A program made the position numbers and the translations under genes. Shown here piece by piece: positions 53,401 to 62,090 of a stretch of DNA of 64,000 nt. The notes under the pieces were generated by a model, which was not told where the DNA came from, ran no database searches, and saw nothing but the letters and a program-made list of their open reading frames with translations. The stretch is from JAIQFL01 sp035295745 (lineage in GTDB: Bacteria > Acidobacteriota > Terriglobia > Bryobacterales > Bryobacteraceae), in the NCBI GenBank assembly GCA_035295745.1, contig DATGIL010000107.1, positions 62,001-126,000 on the forward strand. The letters are read 5' to 3'. Positions within the stretch are counted from its first letter, which is position 1. Every line of letters begins with the position of its first letter.

Positions 53401-53480
53401 ACGGTGCTCAGCGCTGCCAGCAGACCACAAACCGAAAGGAACCGACCCACACGCAATCGCATTCGAATGCTTCTCCTCAA
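50478..53480 (-). CDS. Extracellular nuclease, ExeM/NucH type, with LTD and Ig-like domains
   Basis: The 1000-residue secreted protein has a signal peptide (about 7-31, cut near GSAAS). A lamin-tail domain (35-150; VISQVYGGGGNSGATFTNDF) is followed by an Ig-like putative domain (210-305), an OB-fold/NucA-like segment (305-540; VTVEGIVTALRTNGFFVQD) and an endonuclease/exonuclease/phosphatase domain (560-880). Catalytic residues are visible as E in DIIGVEEALN (about 618), D/N in IAIGDFNAYQFND (about 772) and H in ISDHDWLVGYF (about 875). A further beta domain ends the protein. ExeM-like enzymes degrade extracellular DNA. The PEP-CTERM gene follows after 12 bp. Confidence 0.9.
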   Translation of the reverse strand: MRRSIRMRLRVGRFLSVCGLLAALSTVGSAASSTLVISQVYGGGGNSGATFTNDFIEILNISNSPINLSGYSVQYASSAGSFSASLTTALPNRTLQPGHYFLIQEAAGAGGTTALTADAAGTVNMSATAGKVALVNGTTAIASCTASNVVDLIGYGSANCSEGGSTAPTLSNTTAALRAGNGCTDTDNNAADFSAGAPNPRNTTSPVAPCSGIPLPLTISNTSLPAATINNVYSVTLTATGGSGTKTWSSGTLPNNLVLNSSTGVLSGIPVSTGSTDVMFTVMDTTGPASTTLTLVVNPLPTCTPVTIGSVQGSGDASPVVGHSVTVEGIVTALRTNGFFVQDGGDNDPTTSDGVFVFTSTAPSGNAVVGNSVCVTGTVAEFSGQTEIDSPSFFAVSSNNPLPLPHVLTTSDLNPAGPIDQLEKYSGMRVTVPSLTVTGPTGGTVDEVHATATSNGTFYGVVTGTARPFREPGIALTDLLPPGTPPNVPRWDTNPEIVEVFGHGQVGAGNIDVTSGAIVTNLTGVMSFFPSMYEILPDPGSGSAAGNVTFTAVPDKTATEFTIASTNLEHFYNTTQDPNGPPGASSTNVDPTAFANRVSKLSLGFRNVLKLPDIIGVEEALNLATLQTIANQVNADAMAQNGTNPGYTAYLVEGNDISNINVGFLVKSNITVVDVTQYGKDELITNPTSGSVSKLNDRPSLVLRARAAQPGSNNSVAFTVIVNHLRSLDSIDDPASGPFVRLKRQKQAEYLANLIQSRQAADPNEKIIAIGDFNAYQFNDGYVDVVGTVKGQPAPASQVVLASNPVVSPPLTVLVDTEDPAQRYSYTFSGSAQEIDQFVLNNPALSIYSRIATARVNADFPEAYRGTFTRPERISDHDWLVGYFNLPPASAPSNTDVTGSVSITSTGLSFNRLTKQYTGTVTITNTSASALTAPLQLVLSNLTAGDVLANATGIAPAGQYVTALPSGSLAPGASVQVTVRITGPQSTSPTYTPLVFSGTF

Positions 53481-53698
53481 AACGACAAGAAACGATTCTA
53501 AACGCCGAATATTTCAACGGCGTTTCGAACCCCTCAAAAATTGTGCAGCAATCACCCAGAGCTCAGAAGTAGATGAATTCCTTCCAGGCTACACCTTAAC
53601 CAGGGACAACAGACCTTTAAGTCCTCGAAATTGTGCCGGGGGTTCGTACGAAAAATTACTCTTGTGGGCATTCGGGCAGCCCGGTCTACACTAGAAAC

Positions 53699-55549
53699 AT
53701 GGGCTTGAAATCGGCCGTTACCCTGCTTGCGCTGACGCCGCTGGCACTGCAGGGACAGGCGCCCGCCGCGGCAGCAGCCGCTCCATGCAGCAACACGCCT
53801 GCCTATGCCCCATGTGAACTGGTGCTGGAGCTAAGCGAAAAGGATGCCGCCGCTCATCCGAATCCCTACGTGACAATCGACGTCAAGGTGGAGTTCCGTT
53901 CGCCCCGGAATCGTACGCTGTCGGTTCCGATGTATTGGGACGGCGGCCGCCGCATGGTGGCGCGTTTCGCACCGACGGAAGCCGGCGACTGGATCTATCA
54001 CGTCTCCGGAAACGTCTCTGCGTGGGCCGATAAAGAGGGCACCTTCACTGCCGTGGCTTCGGAATCGAAGGGCTTCATCCGTCCGGCCAACATGCACCAC
54101 TGGGCCTACACCGTTCGTGACAGCCGCGGGCTTGACCAGGCGCATCTCTGGATGGGCGCCACCGAGTTGTTGTTTCCCTCACTGGACGATGCCGCTTTCC
54201 AGTCTGTAGCCGACGCACGCGCCGCACAGAAATTCACGCATTTGCGGGGGCTGGTCCTTTCGCAGGAGCAGGCGTCTGCATTCCAATCGCCCGAAGCGCC
54301 GAACCTTCAGTACTTCCAGCGCCTCGATCAGCGCATCCGCTATCTGAATGACAAAGGAATCATCGCCGACCTGGTCCTGGCAGGCGGCCCGGGATATCTC
54401 ACGAAGGTCTTTCCCACCGCGCAGCAGCGCAACCGTTTCGTGCGCTTTCTGGTGGGCCGGTACTCAGCAATGAACGTCACCTGGCAAACGGTGGATGCTT
54501 TCGAGGACTACCCCGATACCCGCGCGCTGCTGAAGGATCTGGGCTCGCAACTCAAGCTCTTAGACTTCTACAACCATCCACGCAGTGCCGGAGCCCATCT
54601 CACGTCGAGTCCGCTGCTCACGGACGGCTGGATGAGTTACGCCGCGTGTGGCACGCCCGACGACAACCTGGGAGCCGTGGAACATCAGTTGTTCGACGTT
54701 CCCTTCGTAAACCTGAGCTTTGGACGCGAAGACAGCGGCGCGGGCAAGAAGGGGCCGGATGATGTGGACGCCGCGGAGTTCCGCCGCCGCCTGTGGAATT
54801 CCACCATGGACGGCCAGTATCCCACCTATGCCAACACCGGCGCGGGCGCGCAATACGCCAACTCGCCGGGCGCAAAGGCCATGACCGCATGGTTCGACCT
54901 GATGTCCGACGCGCGCCACTGGGAGCTAGAGCCCTACTTCGACGTGGACGGCGGGCGCGCCGTGGCCCTCGAAGACACCGAATACATTGTGTACGTCGAA
55001 AAGCCTGGACCGGTGGAGCTTTCCGTGGAGAAGCACAGCTACGAGGTCTTCTGGATGAACCCCGCCGATGGAGAAATCACCAAAGACAAGAAAAAATTCT
55101 CGGGAGAGCATTTTACCGGCGAGCCCCCCAATCGATCCCACGATTGGGTGCTCCACCTGGTGCGGGAAGGACACCTGGAGAGCATGAATAAGTCTTTCAA
55201 GTTCGAATCGCGGGATATCGTACTTCAGGAAGTGGAGGCGAACACGCCGAAGGTGCCCTTCGTCGTGGAGGCGCCCACGGGCGATCTTTCGATCTCGAAG
55301 CCCACGCCATATTCGGCCAAGCTCACTCGCGAATCGCGCGCGACGCGGGTCATGCGATGGTTGTGGATGGGTGAAGTGGCGACCGATCATCAGGGGTACA
55401 AAGTTCTCGCCACCAGCCAGAAAGGCATGATGCAGCCGCCTCACAGCATCGCGACCAATTACCCGGCGCTGATGCACCTTCGCGTCTATGGCATGAACGC
55501 CAACGGCAAAGTCTACGAAGTCGACAGTGCGTTCACGGTTAATCCATAA
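53699..55549 (+). CDS. Secreted DUF5060/DUF4038-type glycosidase (apiosidase-like)
   Basis: From the ATG at 53699 the protein has 616 residues: signal peptide 1-17 (cut near LALQGQ), a DUF5060 beta domain (about 30-120; CELVLELSEKDAAAHPNPY, EFRSPRNRTLSVPMYWDGG) and a (beta/alpha)8 DUF4038-like region (130-420; MGATELLFPSLDDAAF, NVTWQTVDAFEDYPDTR) followed by a beta-rich tail. Related proteins include apiosidase-like GH140 enzymes acting on rhamnogalacturonan side chains. The expected catalytic Asp/Glu pair was not assigned with confidence. It is followed by tsaB after 2 bp. The frame is open further upstream to 53633, but that part is not leader-like. Confidence 0.8.
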   Translation: MGLKSAVTLLALTPLALQGQAPAAAAAAPCSNTPAYAPCELVLELSEKDAAAHPNPYVTIDVKVEFRSPRNRTLSVPMYWDGGRRMVARFAPTEAGDWIYHVSGNVSAWADKEGTFTAVASESKGFIRPANMHHWAYTVRDSRGLDQAHLWMGATELLFPSLDDAAFQSVADARAAQKFTHLRGLVLSQEQASAFQSPEAPNLQYFQRLDQRIRYLNDKGIIADLVLAGGPGYLTKVFPTAQQRNRFVRFLVGRYSAMNVTWQTVDAFEDYPDTRALLKDLGSQLKLLDFYNHPRSAGAHLTSSPLLTDGWMSYAACGTPDDNLGAVEHQLFDVPFVNLSFGREDSGAGKKGPDDVDAAEFRRRLWNSTMDGQYPTYANTGAGAQYANSPGAKAMTAWFDLMSDARHWELEPYFDVDGGRAVALEDTEYIVYVEKPGPVELSVEKHSYEVFWMNPADGEITKDKKKFSGEHFTGEPPNRSHDWVLHLVREGHLESMNKSFKFESRDIVLQEVEANTPKVPFVVEAPTGDLSISKPTPYSAKLTRESRATRVMRWLWMGEVATDHQGYKVLATSQKGMMQPPHSIATNYPALMHLRVYGMNANGKVYEVDSAFTVNP

Positions 55550-55551
55550 AC

Positions 55552-56250
55552 GTGATGCAACCACCGAATGGCGCCCTCGTTCTAGCGTTGGATACCACTC
55601 ACGAAATCGGCAGCGTGGCCCTGTTGCGGCGCGCAGGCGGTGGAACGGAAATCCTGGAAGAGGTAGAGATCCACGCTCCCACTGGATTCGCGCACGTCTT
55701 GTACCCCCATCTCTCGCGATTGCTCGATCGCCACGGAGTCGCGCTCGATTCGCTCGATGCCTTCGCGGCGGCATCGGGACCTGGATCGTTCACCGGCATC
55801 CGCGTAGGATTGGCGTGCATCAAGGGACTAGCTGAAGCGACGGGTAGGCCTGCGATCGGAGTGTCGAATCTTCAGGCGCTGGCCACTTTTGGGAGCGCCC
55901 GTTTGCGTGCCGTGGTCATGGATGCGCGACGCGGGGATATCTACGGAGGCCTGTACAACTCACAAAATCAACCAGTTGCGCCCGAAGTAGTGGCCAAGCT
56001 GCCGGCTTGGCTGGCAACCCTGCCGGACTGCCCGCTGGAGTTCGTTTCGTCAAATTTCGAGCCGTTCCGCGGCTTCTTGTCCGGCACCCGATTCGAAGAA
56101 ACGCCTACCGTGACGGCCGGACCTCTCCTTGCCGCAGCCATTGGCAAGCTGGCATTGGCCCGGCTCGAGGCGGGCGAGCGCCCCGATCCCGCGGCACTCG
56201 ACGCCAACTACGTTCGCCGCTCCGATGCCGAGCTGTTCTGGAAAGAATGA
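55552..56250 (+). CDS. tsaB: tRNA threonylcarbamoyladenosine biosynthesis protein TsaB
   Basis: The 232-residue protein has ASKHA-fold motifs VLALDTTHEIGSVALL at the N-terminus and AAASGPGSFTGIRVGLAC in the middle, the TsaB (YeaZ) signature. It forms the TsaBDE complex that transfers threonylcarbamoyl to A37 of tRNAs reading ANN codons. The start is GTG at 55552 or the next codon ATG at 55555. tsaD, tsaE and rimI, frequent neighbours, are absent here. It lies 2 bp after the glycosidase gene and converges with the cupin gene (2-bp gap), so it must rely on an upstream or internal promoter. Confidence 0.93.
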   Translation: MMQPPNGALVLALDTTHEIGSVALLRRAGGGTEILEEVEIHAPTGFAHVLYPHLSRLLDRHGVALDSLDAFAAASGPGSFTGIRVGLACIKGLAEATGRPAIGVSNLQALATFGSARLRAVVMDARRGDIYGGLYNSQNQPVAPEVVAKLPAWLATLPDCPLEFVSSNFEPFRGFLSGTRFEETPTVTAGPLLAAAIGKLALARLEAGERPDPAALDANYVRRSDAELFWKE

Positions 56251-56252
56251 AC

Positions 56253-56720
56253 CTACTGCGTCACCTTCACTACGAAATAGGTGAATTCCTTGCCCGCATC
56301 GAGCTTCACCTGGTGAGGCAATTTAGCGGGGATTGTAACCACGTCGCCCGGCCCGAGTTTCTTCTCCATCCCGCCCGAGATCGAGGGCGCGCGCATCTCG
56401 TTTGGCGCGGTCGTTTTCCCGTCCACCAGATTGCCGCCGTACACCAGCGTGGCCTCGCCGCTTTGCACCATGAAGATGTCGGCCTGCGTGGCGTGGTATT
56501 CCGCCTCTCCCGAGCCCTCGCGGTGCGCCACCATGAACGAGTAATTCCCATATGCCGTTATCTGTTGGGTAGCGACCTTTTTGGCGTCGATCTTGGGAGC
56601 CAGGCTCTTGGAAAACGCCTTCAGTTCGGCCGACTTCCAGACGAAGAGTCCGGGAGGATCCCCGGCAGGCAGGGCACACGCCGCAGCGAGTAGAGCAGTC
56701 ACGATCAGTTTGGATTTCAC
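56253..56720 (-). CDS. Secreted cupin-domain protein
   Basis: Starting at the GTG at 56720, with GGAG nine bases before it, the protein has 155 residues: a signal peptide (KSKLIVTALLAAACALPA) and one cupin beta-barrel (60-150). Cupin motif 1 appears as HATQADIFMVQSGEATLVYGG and motif 2 as GPGDVVTIPAKLPHQVKLD; H (ATQAD... and PHQ) could bind metal. The function is unknown; secreted single cupins include oxalate- or sugar-binding proteins and regulators. The frame is open further to 56753, but those 11 residues give no leader and no ribosome site. Confidence 0.82.
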   Translation of the reverse strand: MKSKLIVTALLAAACALPAGDPPGLFVWKSAELKAFSKSLAPKIDAKKVATQQITAYGNYSFMVAHREGSGEAEYHATQADIFMVQSGEATLVYGGNLVDGKTTAPNEMRAPSISGGMEKKLGPGDVVTIPAKLPHQVKLDAGKEFTYFVVKVTQ

Positions 56721-56860
56721 GGGTTTTTTCTCCGGTTCCACACAGTAACACAACTCTCAGGACTATGCCGGATCAGTTCGGAATGTGCCCAAAAGATTCA
56801 AGGCTTACCCCTCATCTGGGGGTGGAGGCCAATGGGTGCAAAGAGCTATCATCAGACATA

Positions 56861-59362
56861 GTGTTAACCGTGCGAGCGTGTCCGTGGCGCATCCTGGGGA
56901 TATTGTGCCTTCTACTCGGGCAGGCTGGCTGGTTGGCAGGGCAGACGCAACAGATCGAAGTCCGGGTTTCCGATCGCGACGGCAAACCGATTTCCGGTGC
57001 CCGCATCGAACTCACCGACAGTCTGGGCAACACTTCCAAAGCAGAAACCGATCCAAAGGGCGAAGCCGCATTTCCGCAGTTGCCTTCCGGCCGATACCGG
57101 CTAGCTGCCAGCAAAGACGGCTTCGAACGTCTGGAGAAAACCAATATCGAACTCTCTGAGCCCGGATCCGCCACGGTGGACCTGACTCTGGTCCCCGCAC
57201 TCTCACAGCACGACAGCATCGAGGTGAAAGCCACCGCGGACGAGATCGCCCAGGGCGCCACAACTTCCGCGCAGATCTCCACAAAAGTTGCCAAGGAGTT
57301 GCCCAGCAGGCCTGCGACGGTCGCGGACGCGTTGCCCCTCGTGCCTGGAGTGGTCCGGTCGCCTACGGGGGACCTGCAGATCTCGGGCGCCGGCGAACAT
57401 CGCAGCTCGCTGATCGTGAACTCGGCGGACGTGACCGATCCGGCGACGGGGCAGTTCGGTCTGACGGTCCCGATCGACAGCGTGGAGAGCTTGCACGTTT
57501 TCCAGACGCCCTTTCTGGCGGAATACGGACGCTTCTCGTCGGGCCTGGTTTCGGTGGAAACGCGGCGCGGCGGCGACGAGTGGAAATGGGAGATCAACGA
57601 TCCCTTCCCGGATTTCCGGATCCGCAGCTATCATCTGCGTGGTCTGCGCGATGCCACGCCACGGCTTAACGTCGAAGGTCCCCTGATCAAGGGCAAGCTG
57701 TACTTCTCGGAAGGCTTGGAATACGAAGTACGGAATATCGAAATTCACACGCTTCCCTTCCCCTTCAACCAGACCAAGAAGGCGGGCGTGAATTCCTTTG
57801 CGCAGTTCGATTGGATCATCTCCCCGACACACCTGTTGACGGCGACCGTTCATGTCGCGCCGCAGCGCATGGGATTCGTCAATCTCGATTACTTCGACCC
57901 GCAACCCACCGTGCCCGATGCGAGCACTCACAACTACACGGGCACGCTGACTGACCGCCTGACGCTCGCCGGTGGGCTGCTCGAAAACACGTTCTCCACA
58001 ACCCGGTTTGACGCTGGCGTGTGGTCGCGTGGGCCGCAGGACCTGACCATCGCGCCGGCCGGCAACTCGGGCAATTATTTTTCGGAACAGAGCCGCTCGG
58101 CCTGGCGCGTAGGATGGCAGCCAACTTACTCGTTCGCCCCGGTGAAGCGGTGGGGCGAGCACAACTTCAAGGTCGGCTCTTATATCGCGAGAAGCGACGA
58201 TGACGGGGAAGTGCATCAGCGTCCGGTCGACGTCTTGAACGCGGGCGGCGTCCGCCTCGAGCAGATCTCGTTTTTTGGCGGCCGGCCCTTCGAGATGTCC
58301 GACACCGAATATGCGGTGTTCGGCCAGGATCACTGGACAATCGCCTCACGCCTGGCGGCGGACTTAGGCTTACGGACGGAATCGCAGGTGGTGTCGCACA
58401 GTTTCCGCGTGGCGCCGCGGGCGGGAATCGCGTGGGCGCCATGGGCGAATACCGGGACAGTGGTCCGCCTGGGTTTCGGCTTCTTCTACGACCGCGTACC
58501 GCTGGATGTCTACTCCTTCAATCACTACCCCAAGGAGATGATCACTCTGTTTGACCCGAACGGCGGAATCTCGGCGGGTCCATTCTTTTATTTGAACGCG
58601 CTGGGACAGGTCAACACACGGGGACCCTGGGTTTTCCATCAGAATGTGGACGGTAACTTCTCGCCGCGCGCCGCCACCGGCAGTTTGCAGATCGAGCAGA
58701 GTGTCACCCGCATGTTGAAGCTGCGTGTGGGCTATTTGCGGAGCATTTCGGATGGCTTGGTGACAATGACTCAGATTGCGCCAGACCCGGTCTCGAATAT
58801 CGGCGAAAACGAACTCTCCGGGTCGGGCAACTCGCGCTATCGCCAGTTTGAGTTGACGGCGCGTTTGCAGCCCGTCGCGAAATACCAGGCGTTCTTCTCG
58901 TACGTCCGCAACCGCGCCCACGGCGATTTGAACGAGTTCAGCAATTATCTGGGGAGTTTCCCGCAGGCGATCATCCGGCCCAACGAGTACGGCAGACTAC
59001 CAGGCGATCTGCCAAGCCGGTTTTTAGCGTGGGGCACGGCGGAGTTGCCGGCAGGCTTCCGCATCGCACCGATTTTGGAATATCGCGACGGGTTCGCGTA
59101 CTCTGCCTTCGACTCGGCGCAGAATTACGTAGGAATTCCGAACCATAACCGCTACCCGAACTTCTTATCGCTGGATTCCCGATTCTCCAAAGATATCAAG
59201 ATCGATCCCAAGCACACCGTGCGGCTTTCCATCAGCAGTTACAATCTGACCAACCATTTCAATCCGGAAGCCTTGCACTGGAACACCGGCGACCAGGCAT
59301 TCGGGGTGTTCTTTGGAAGCCGCGGACGGCGTTTCACCGCAGACTTCGACGTCCTGTTTTAG
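56861..59362 (+). CDS. Oar-like TonB-dependent receptor with carboxypeptidase regulatory-like domain
   Basis: I take the GTG at 56861 as start because it begins a signal peptide (LTVRACPWRILGILCLLLG, cut near WLAGQ); an in-frame ATG lies at 56765 without a leader. The mature protein has a carboxypeptidase regulatory-like domain (about 28-105; DRDGKPISGARIELTDSLG), a plug (115-215; DALPLVPGVVRSPTGDLQISG) and a 22-strand-size barrel ending in phenylalanine (DFDVLF). At 833 residues it is shorter than the other two receptors and has no Gly-rich insert. The cupin gene is divergent; downstream lies a repeat-rich gap. Ligand unknown. Confidence 0.86.
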   Translation: MLTVRACPWRILGILCLLLGQAGWLAGQTQQIEVRVSDRDGKPISGARIELTDSLGNTSKAETDPKGEAAFPQLPSGRYRLAASKDGFERLEKTNIELSEPGSATVDLTLVPALSQHDSIEVKATADEIAQGATTSAQISTKVAKELPSRPATVADALPLVPGVVRSPTGDLQISGAGEHRSSLIVNSADVTDPATGQFGLTVPIDSVESLHVFQTPFLAEYGRFSSGLVSVETRRGGDEWKWEINDPFPDFRIRSYHLRGLRDATPRLNVEGPLIKGKLYFSEGLEYEVRNIEIHTLPFPFNQTKKAGVNSFAQFDWIISPTHLLTATVHVAPQRMGFVNLDYFDPQPTVPDASTHNYTGTLTDRLTLAGGLLENTFSTTRFDAGVWSRGPQDLTIAPAGNSGNYFSEQSRSAWRVGWQPTYSFAPVKRWGEHNFKVGSYIARSDDDGEVHQRPVDVLNAGGVRLEQISFFGGRPFEMSDTEYAVFGQDHWTIASRLAADLGLRTESQVVSHSFRVAPRAGIAWAPWANTGTVVRLGFGFFYDRVPLDVYSFNHYPKEMITLFDPNGGISAGPFFYLNALGQVNTRGPWVFHQNVDGNFSPRAATGSLQIEQSVTRMLKLRVGYLRSISDGLVTMTQIAPDPVSNIGENELSGSGNSRYRQFELTARLQPVAKYQAFFSYVRNRAHGDLNEFSNYLGSFPQAIIRPNEYGRLPGDLPSRFLAWGTAELPAGFRIAPILEYRDGFAYSAFDSAQNYVGIPNHNRYPNFLSLDSRFSKDIKIDPKHTVRLSISSYNLTNHFNPEALHWNTGDQAFGVFFGSRGRRFTADFDVLF

Positions 59363-59581
59363 GTGCCGGTTCGCTCCCTTACGGTCGCGGCTCGTAAGTT
59401 CGCGCCATACGTGCGCTTGCGAGCCGCGCGGTGAAGCAATCGATGTCCCATAGCTATGTGGGACAGTCGGATTTTTACAGCTTCTCACCGATCGAAGGTC
59501 GAGTAAGCATTGCCAACAGGGGGTGGAAACGCTGGGAGCCGAGCGCGTCAGCAAGCGTCTTCGACCCTTTTGAGTAGCCCG
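59363..59581. repeat. Convergent gap with diverged pieces of the 72-bp repeat and hairpins
   Basis: On the minus strand this region carries two parts of the unit arrayed at 29633-30420: ctcccttacggtcgcggctcg at about 59372-59394 and gagccgagcgcgtcagcaagcg (59536-59557, one mismatch in 22). Between them are a perfect 9-bp inverted repeat cgcggctcg/cgagccgcg (59386-59394/59420-59428) and an 8-bp hairpin gtcccata-gcta-tgtgggac (59445-59464) followed by a T run, which may end transcription of the TonB receptor. No gene is present. Confidence 0.7.
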
Positions 59582-59977
59582 CTACGCCACGGCCTTGACG
59601 TGAAGCAGTTCTTCCATTTTGGATCGGAAGTCTTTCGCAGAGAAGGGCTTTGTGAGCAAGGAATGCCCTCTCTCGACGACGTACTTCTGAACCACCGAGG
59701 TGTTGTCGTATCCCGACATGTAAAGGACCTTGAGATCGGGCTTGATGGCGAGCAGGCGGTCCGCCAGCATGGGCCCGCTCATACCAGGCTGCACCACGTC
59801 AGTGATGAGCAACTCGATCGGATCCTTGTGATTCTTGAAAAGAGTCAAAGCGTGCTCGCCGCTGTCAGCGGTAATCACCGCATATCCAAACTGACCAGCC
59901 ATGGCGGCGACAAGTTTGCGGATCTCAGGTTCGTCATCAACCACGAGAACAGTTTTAGTAACTTCCTCTTCTGACAT
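59582..59977 (-). CDS. Single-domain response regulator
   Basis: From the ATG at 59977 (MSEEEVTKTVLVVDDEPEIR) the protein has 131 residues and consists of one receiver domain with the acidic pocket D-D-E, acceptor D in LLITDVVQPGMSG and lysine in LLTKPFSAKDF. It resembles the terminal receivers of NtrB-like hybrid kinases such as that at 35805-37850. No kinase is adjacent: it follows the YfhO-like gene by 23 bp on the same strand. An in-frame ATG at 60004 adds nine residues and overlaps the YfhO stop. Confidence 0.88.
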   Translation of the reverse strand: MSEEEVTKTVLVVDDEPEIRKLVAAMAGQFGYAVITADSGEHALTLFKNHKDPIELLITDVVQPGMSGPMLADRLLAIKPDLKVLYMSGYDNTSVVQKYVVERGHSLLTKPFSAKDFRSKMEELLHVKAVA

Positions 59978-60000
59978 GCATCCTGATTCTAACGGCGGAT

Positions 60001-62088
60001 TCACCGCGCGGCAACTGAACTGTCATGAGGACTGTGCGCGTACACACCGGTTCGGTCGTATAAACAGATCAGGATTGTGAGGAGTAAACCCATCGAACTC
60101 AACCCGATTCCCCAATAGACCGATCCGGGCCGGTACCGGAACTCGATGGAGTGTCGTCCTGGCGTCAAAGGAAGGGCACGCAGCACCCCGGCATATTCCT
60201 GAATGGGAACGCGCTTGCCATCCACCCTGGCGCGCCATCCCGGATAATACGGATCGCCCACCACGAGCCGGCCGGCGCAATGAGCGTCGGCGTCGATCCT
60301 CACCGCATCAGGCGTTCGCCCGGCCAGGGTAACAGCCCCCGAGGACTCACACGCTCCCACCGGATCGATCCAAATTGGCTCTGAAATTCCGGGATTCTCG
60401 TAAACTCTTAGCCCGGTACGCGACTGAAACACCTCCGTTTGCTGCGGATTCGCAGGTTTTTTCCCGACAAAGTAGCGAACTCCAAACCAGCGCGGCGTGC
60501 GCTGGTCGCCCAGAATGGCGAGGGTGCTCGCCGGCATCGACGCCACATACCCGCCCGTCTGTTCGACCGAATAGAAATCGCCGAAGTTGACCGGCACTGC
60601 GTCCTCATCGATCTGCACCCGAAACCAGCCAGGTTGGCGATGGAGAAACTCGGCGATGTCCTCTTCTTCCGCGGTTGGATTCAGGAGCGAGCCCGGTTGA
60701 TTCATTTGCTGGATGGGGAGTGGGACTGTCGTAGACTCGATCAGGAACAAGACTAGAACTGCATAAGGAAGGCAGTGGGTCCACGATTTCGGCCACCACC
60801 GCAGCACCGCCGCCAGCACCAAGGCGACGGCGCCGATGACCCATGCGGGATGTGCCGTGGGAGCCCGGTGCAGCAGTGCCAGGGCGCCGTAAATGGCCGC
60901 AATCGCGCCCGCAAATCCCAAAAGCCAGCGGCTCACCGCTTTGGAATTGCGTGAAGCCGGCACACCGAGCGCGGCCAATGCCGCCAGTGCGGCCTGAGAA
61001 ATGACCACCGCCATCGCCGGATAGCGGGCCTTCTCCACCATGGGGACAAACAAATAAGCCAGGCGATGCACGGGCGAGTCCGCTCCCAGAGCCAGCAACA
61101 GTCCACCCAGCGCGACTGCTCCGAGCAAGCGGACACGCCGCGAACGCCATCGCCAGGAGATCGCGCCGAGCGCGAGAGAAAGCGCCGTGATTCCGACCCA
61201 TGGATTGGCATGTAGAGATAGCCCCGGCACCACCATCCCCGGGATGCTTCGGCCCAGTAGGGAATACTCGGCGTGCACGTTGTAGGGGATCCGGTCTTTC
61301 CAATGTTGCGGCTCGGGCGTGCCCGCCCATCGGACGGCGCGGCGTCCGTACTCGACGGCGGGAATCATCTGCAGCGAGGAGATCAGCAGGCAAATGATGG
61401 CGAACAGGAGTGCGTGTCCCGCGCGGCGGCGCCATTCAGGAGACACCAGGTACCAGACCCACAATCCGCCCATCAGAACTGCGCTGTAAATCGGGATGTT
61501 GTGGTGGCCTCCCAGGAAGGCGAGTCCCATCGAAAGGCCGCAAAGCGCCGCGTTGGCGCGCGGACGGCATCCGCGAAACACCCGCGCAAAGAAGAGCAGC
61601 ACGAGCGGAAGGAACAACGCGCTCATCAGGAATTGGGGCGTCGCCGAATGCCCCATGAAGCCGCCAAACGCCCACACCGACGCGCCGAAGAGGGACGCAC
61701 CGATGCCGGCACCGAGATCGCGGCAAAGCGCGAAGGTGAAGACCGCCGCCAGCCAGTGAATCAGTACCCAATACCAATGCAGCGTCGCCAGTGGAATGTG
61801 CCCGTCGCGCAGAGGCATGGCAAACAAGATCCAGTTCAGCGGGTTCGCAAGCCCTGGCTGCACCTGTCCGATCAGCGACTGGCCACCAACCTGGTAGGGG
61901 TCCCAGAGCGGCACCCGCCCCGCATGGAATTCGCGCGCTTCAAAATCGAGCCAGGGGCGAACCTGCAGAGCCTGGTCAGGATTCTCGAGCCAGGTGTATC
62001 CCGTCTGCAGCGTCAATTGCCGGTAGTAGACCGCGGTCAGCGCGAAAAGAAATGCGAGCGCCGCGAACAGCCGCCAGCGAGCCGCCAC
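60001..62088 (-). CDS. YfhO-family polytopic membrane protein
   Basis: The 695-residue protein has about twelve membrane helices over residues 8-470 and a C-terminal periplasmic domain with the family motif VGDPYYPGWRARVDGKRVPI and the adjacent GRHSIEFRYRPGSVYWGI. YfhO proteins are GT-C-like and proposed to glycosylate lipids or polymers such as teichoic acid; the acceptor in this Gram-negative host is unknown. The Asp of the first loop (TWLENPDQALQVRPWLDFE) could be catalytic. It starts 2 bp after the MFS transporter stop and is followed by the response regulator. Confidence 0.85.
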   Translation of the reverse strand: MAARWRLFAALAFLFALTAVYYRQLTLQTGYTWLENPDQALQVRPWLDFEAREFHAGRVPLWDPYQVGGQSLIGQVQPGLANPLNWILFAMPLRDGHIPLATLHWYWVLIHWLAAVFTFALCRDLGAGIGASLFGASVWAFGGFMGHSATPQFLMSALFLPLVLLFFARVFRGCRPRANAALCGLSMGLAFLGGHHNIPIYSAVLMGGLWVWYLVSPEWRRRAGHALLFAIICLLISSLQMIPAVEYGRRAVRWAGTPEPQHWKDRIPYNVHAEYSLLGRSIPGMVVPGLSLHANPWVGITALSLALGAISWRWRSRRVRLLGAVALGGLLLALGADSPVHRLAYLFVPMVEKARYPAMAVVISQAALAALAALGVPASRNSKAVSRWLLGFAGAIAAIYGALALLHRAPTAHPAWVIGAVALVLAAVLRWWPKSWTHCLPYAVLVLFLIESTTVPLPIQQMNQPGSLLNPTAEEEDIAEFLHRQPGWFRVQIDEDAVPVNFGDFYSVEQTGGYVASMPASTLAILGDQRTPRWFGVRYFVGKKPANPQQTEVFQSRTGLRVYENPGISEPIWIDPVGACESSGAVTLAGRTPDAVRIDADAHCAGRLVVGDPYYPGWRARVDGKRVPIQEYAGVLRALPLTPGRHSIEFRYRPGSVYWGIGLSSMGLLLTILICLYDRTGVYAHSPHDSSVAAR

Positions 62089-62090
62089 GC

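Noticed and set aside
57203..58333. Minus-strand frame of 376 codons
   Set aside because: It is antisense to the third TonB receptor; no family features.
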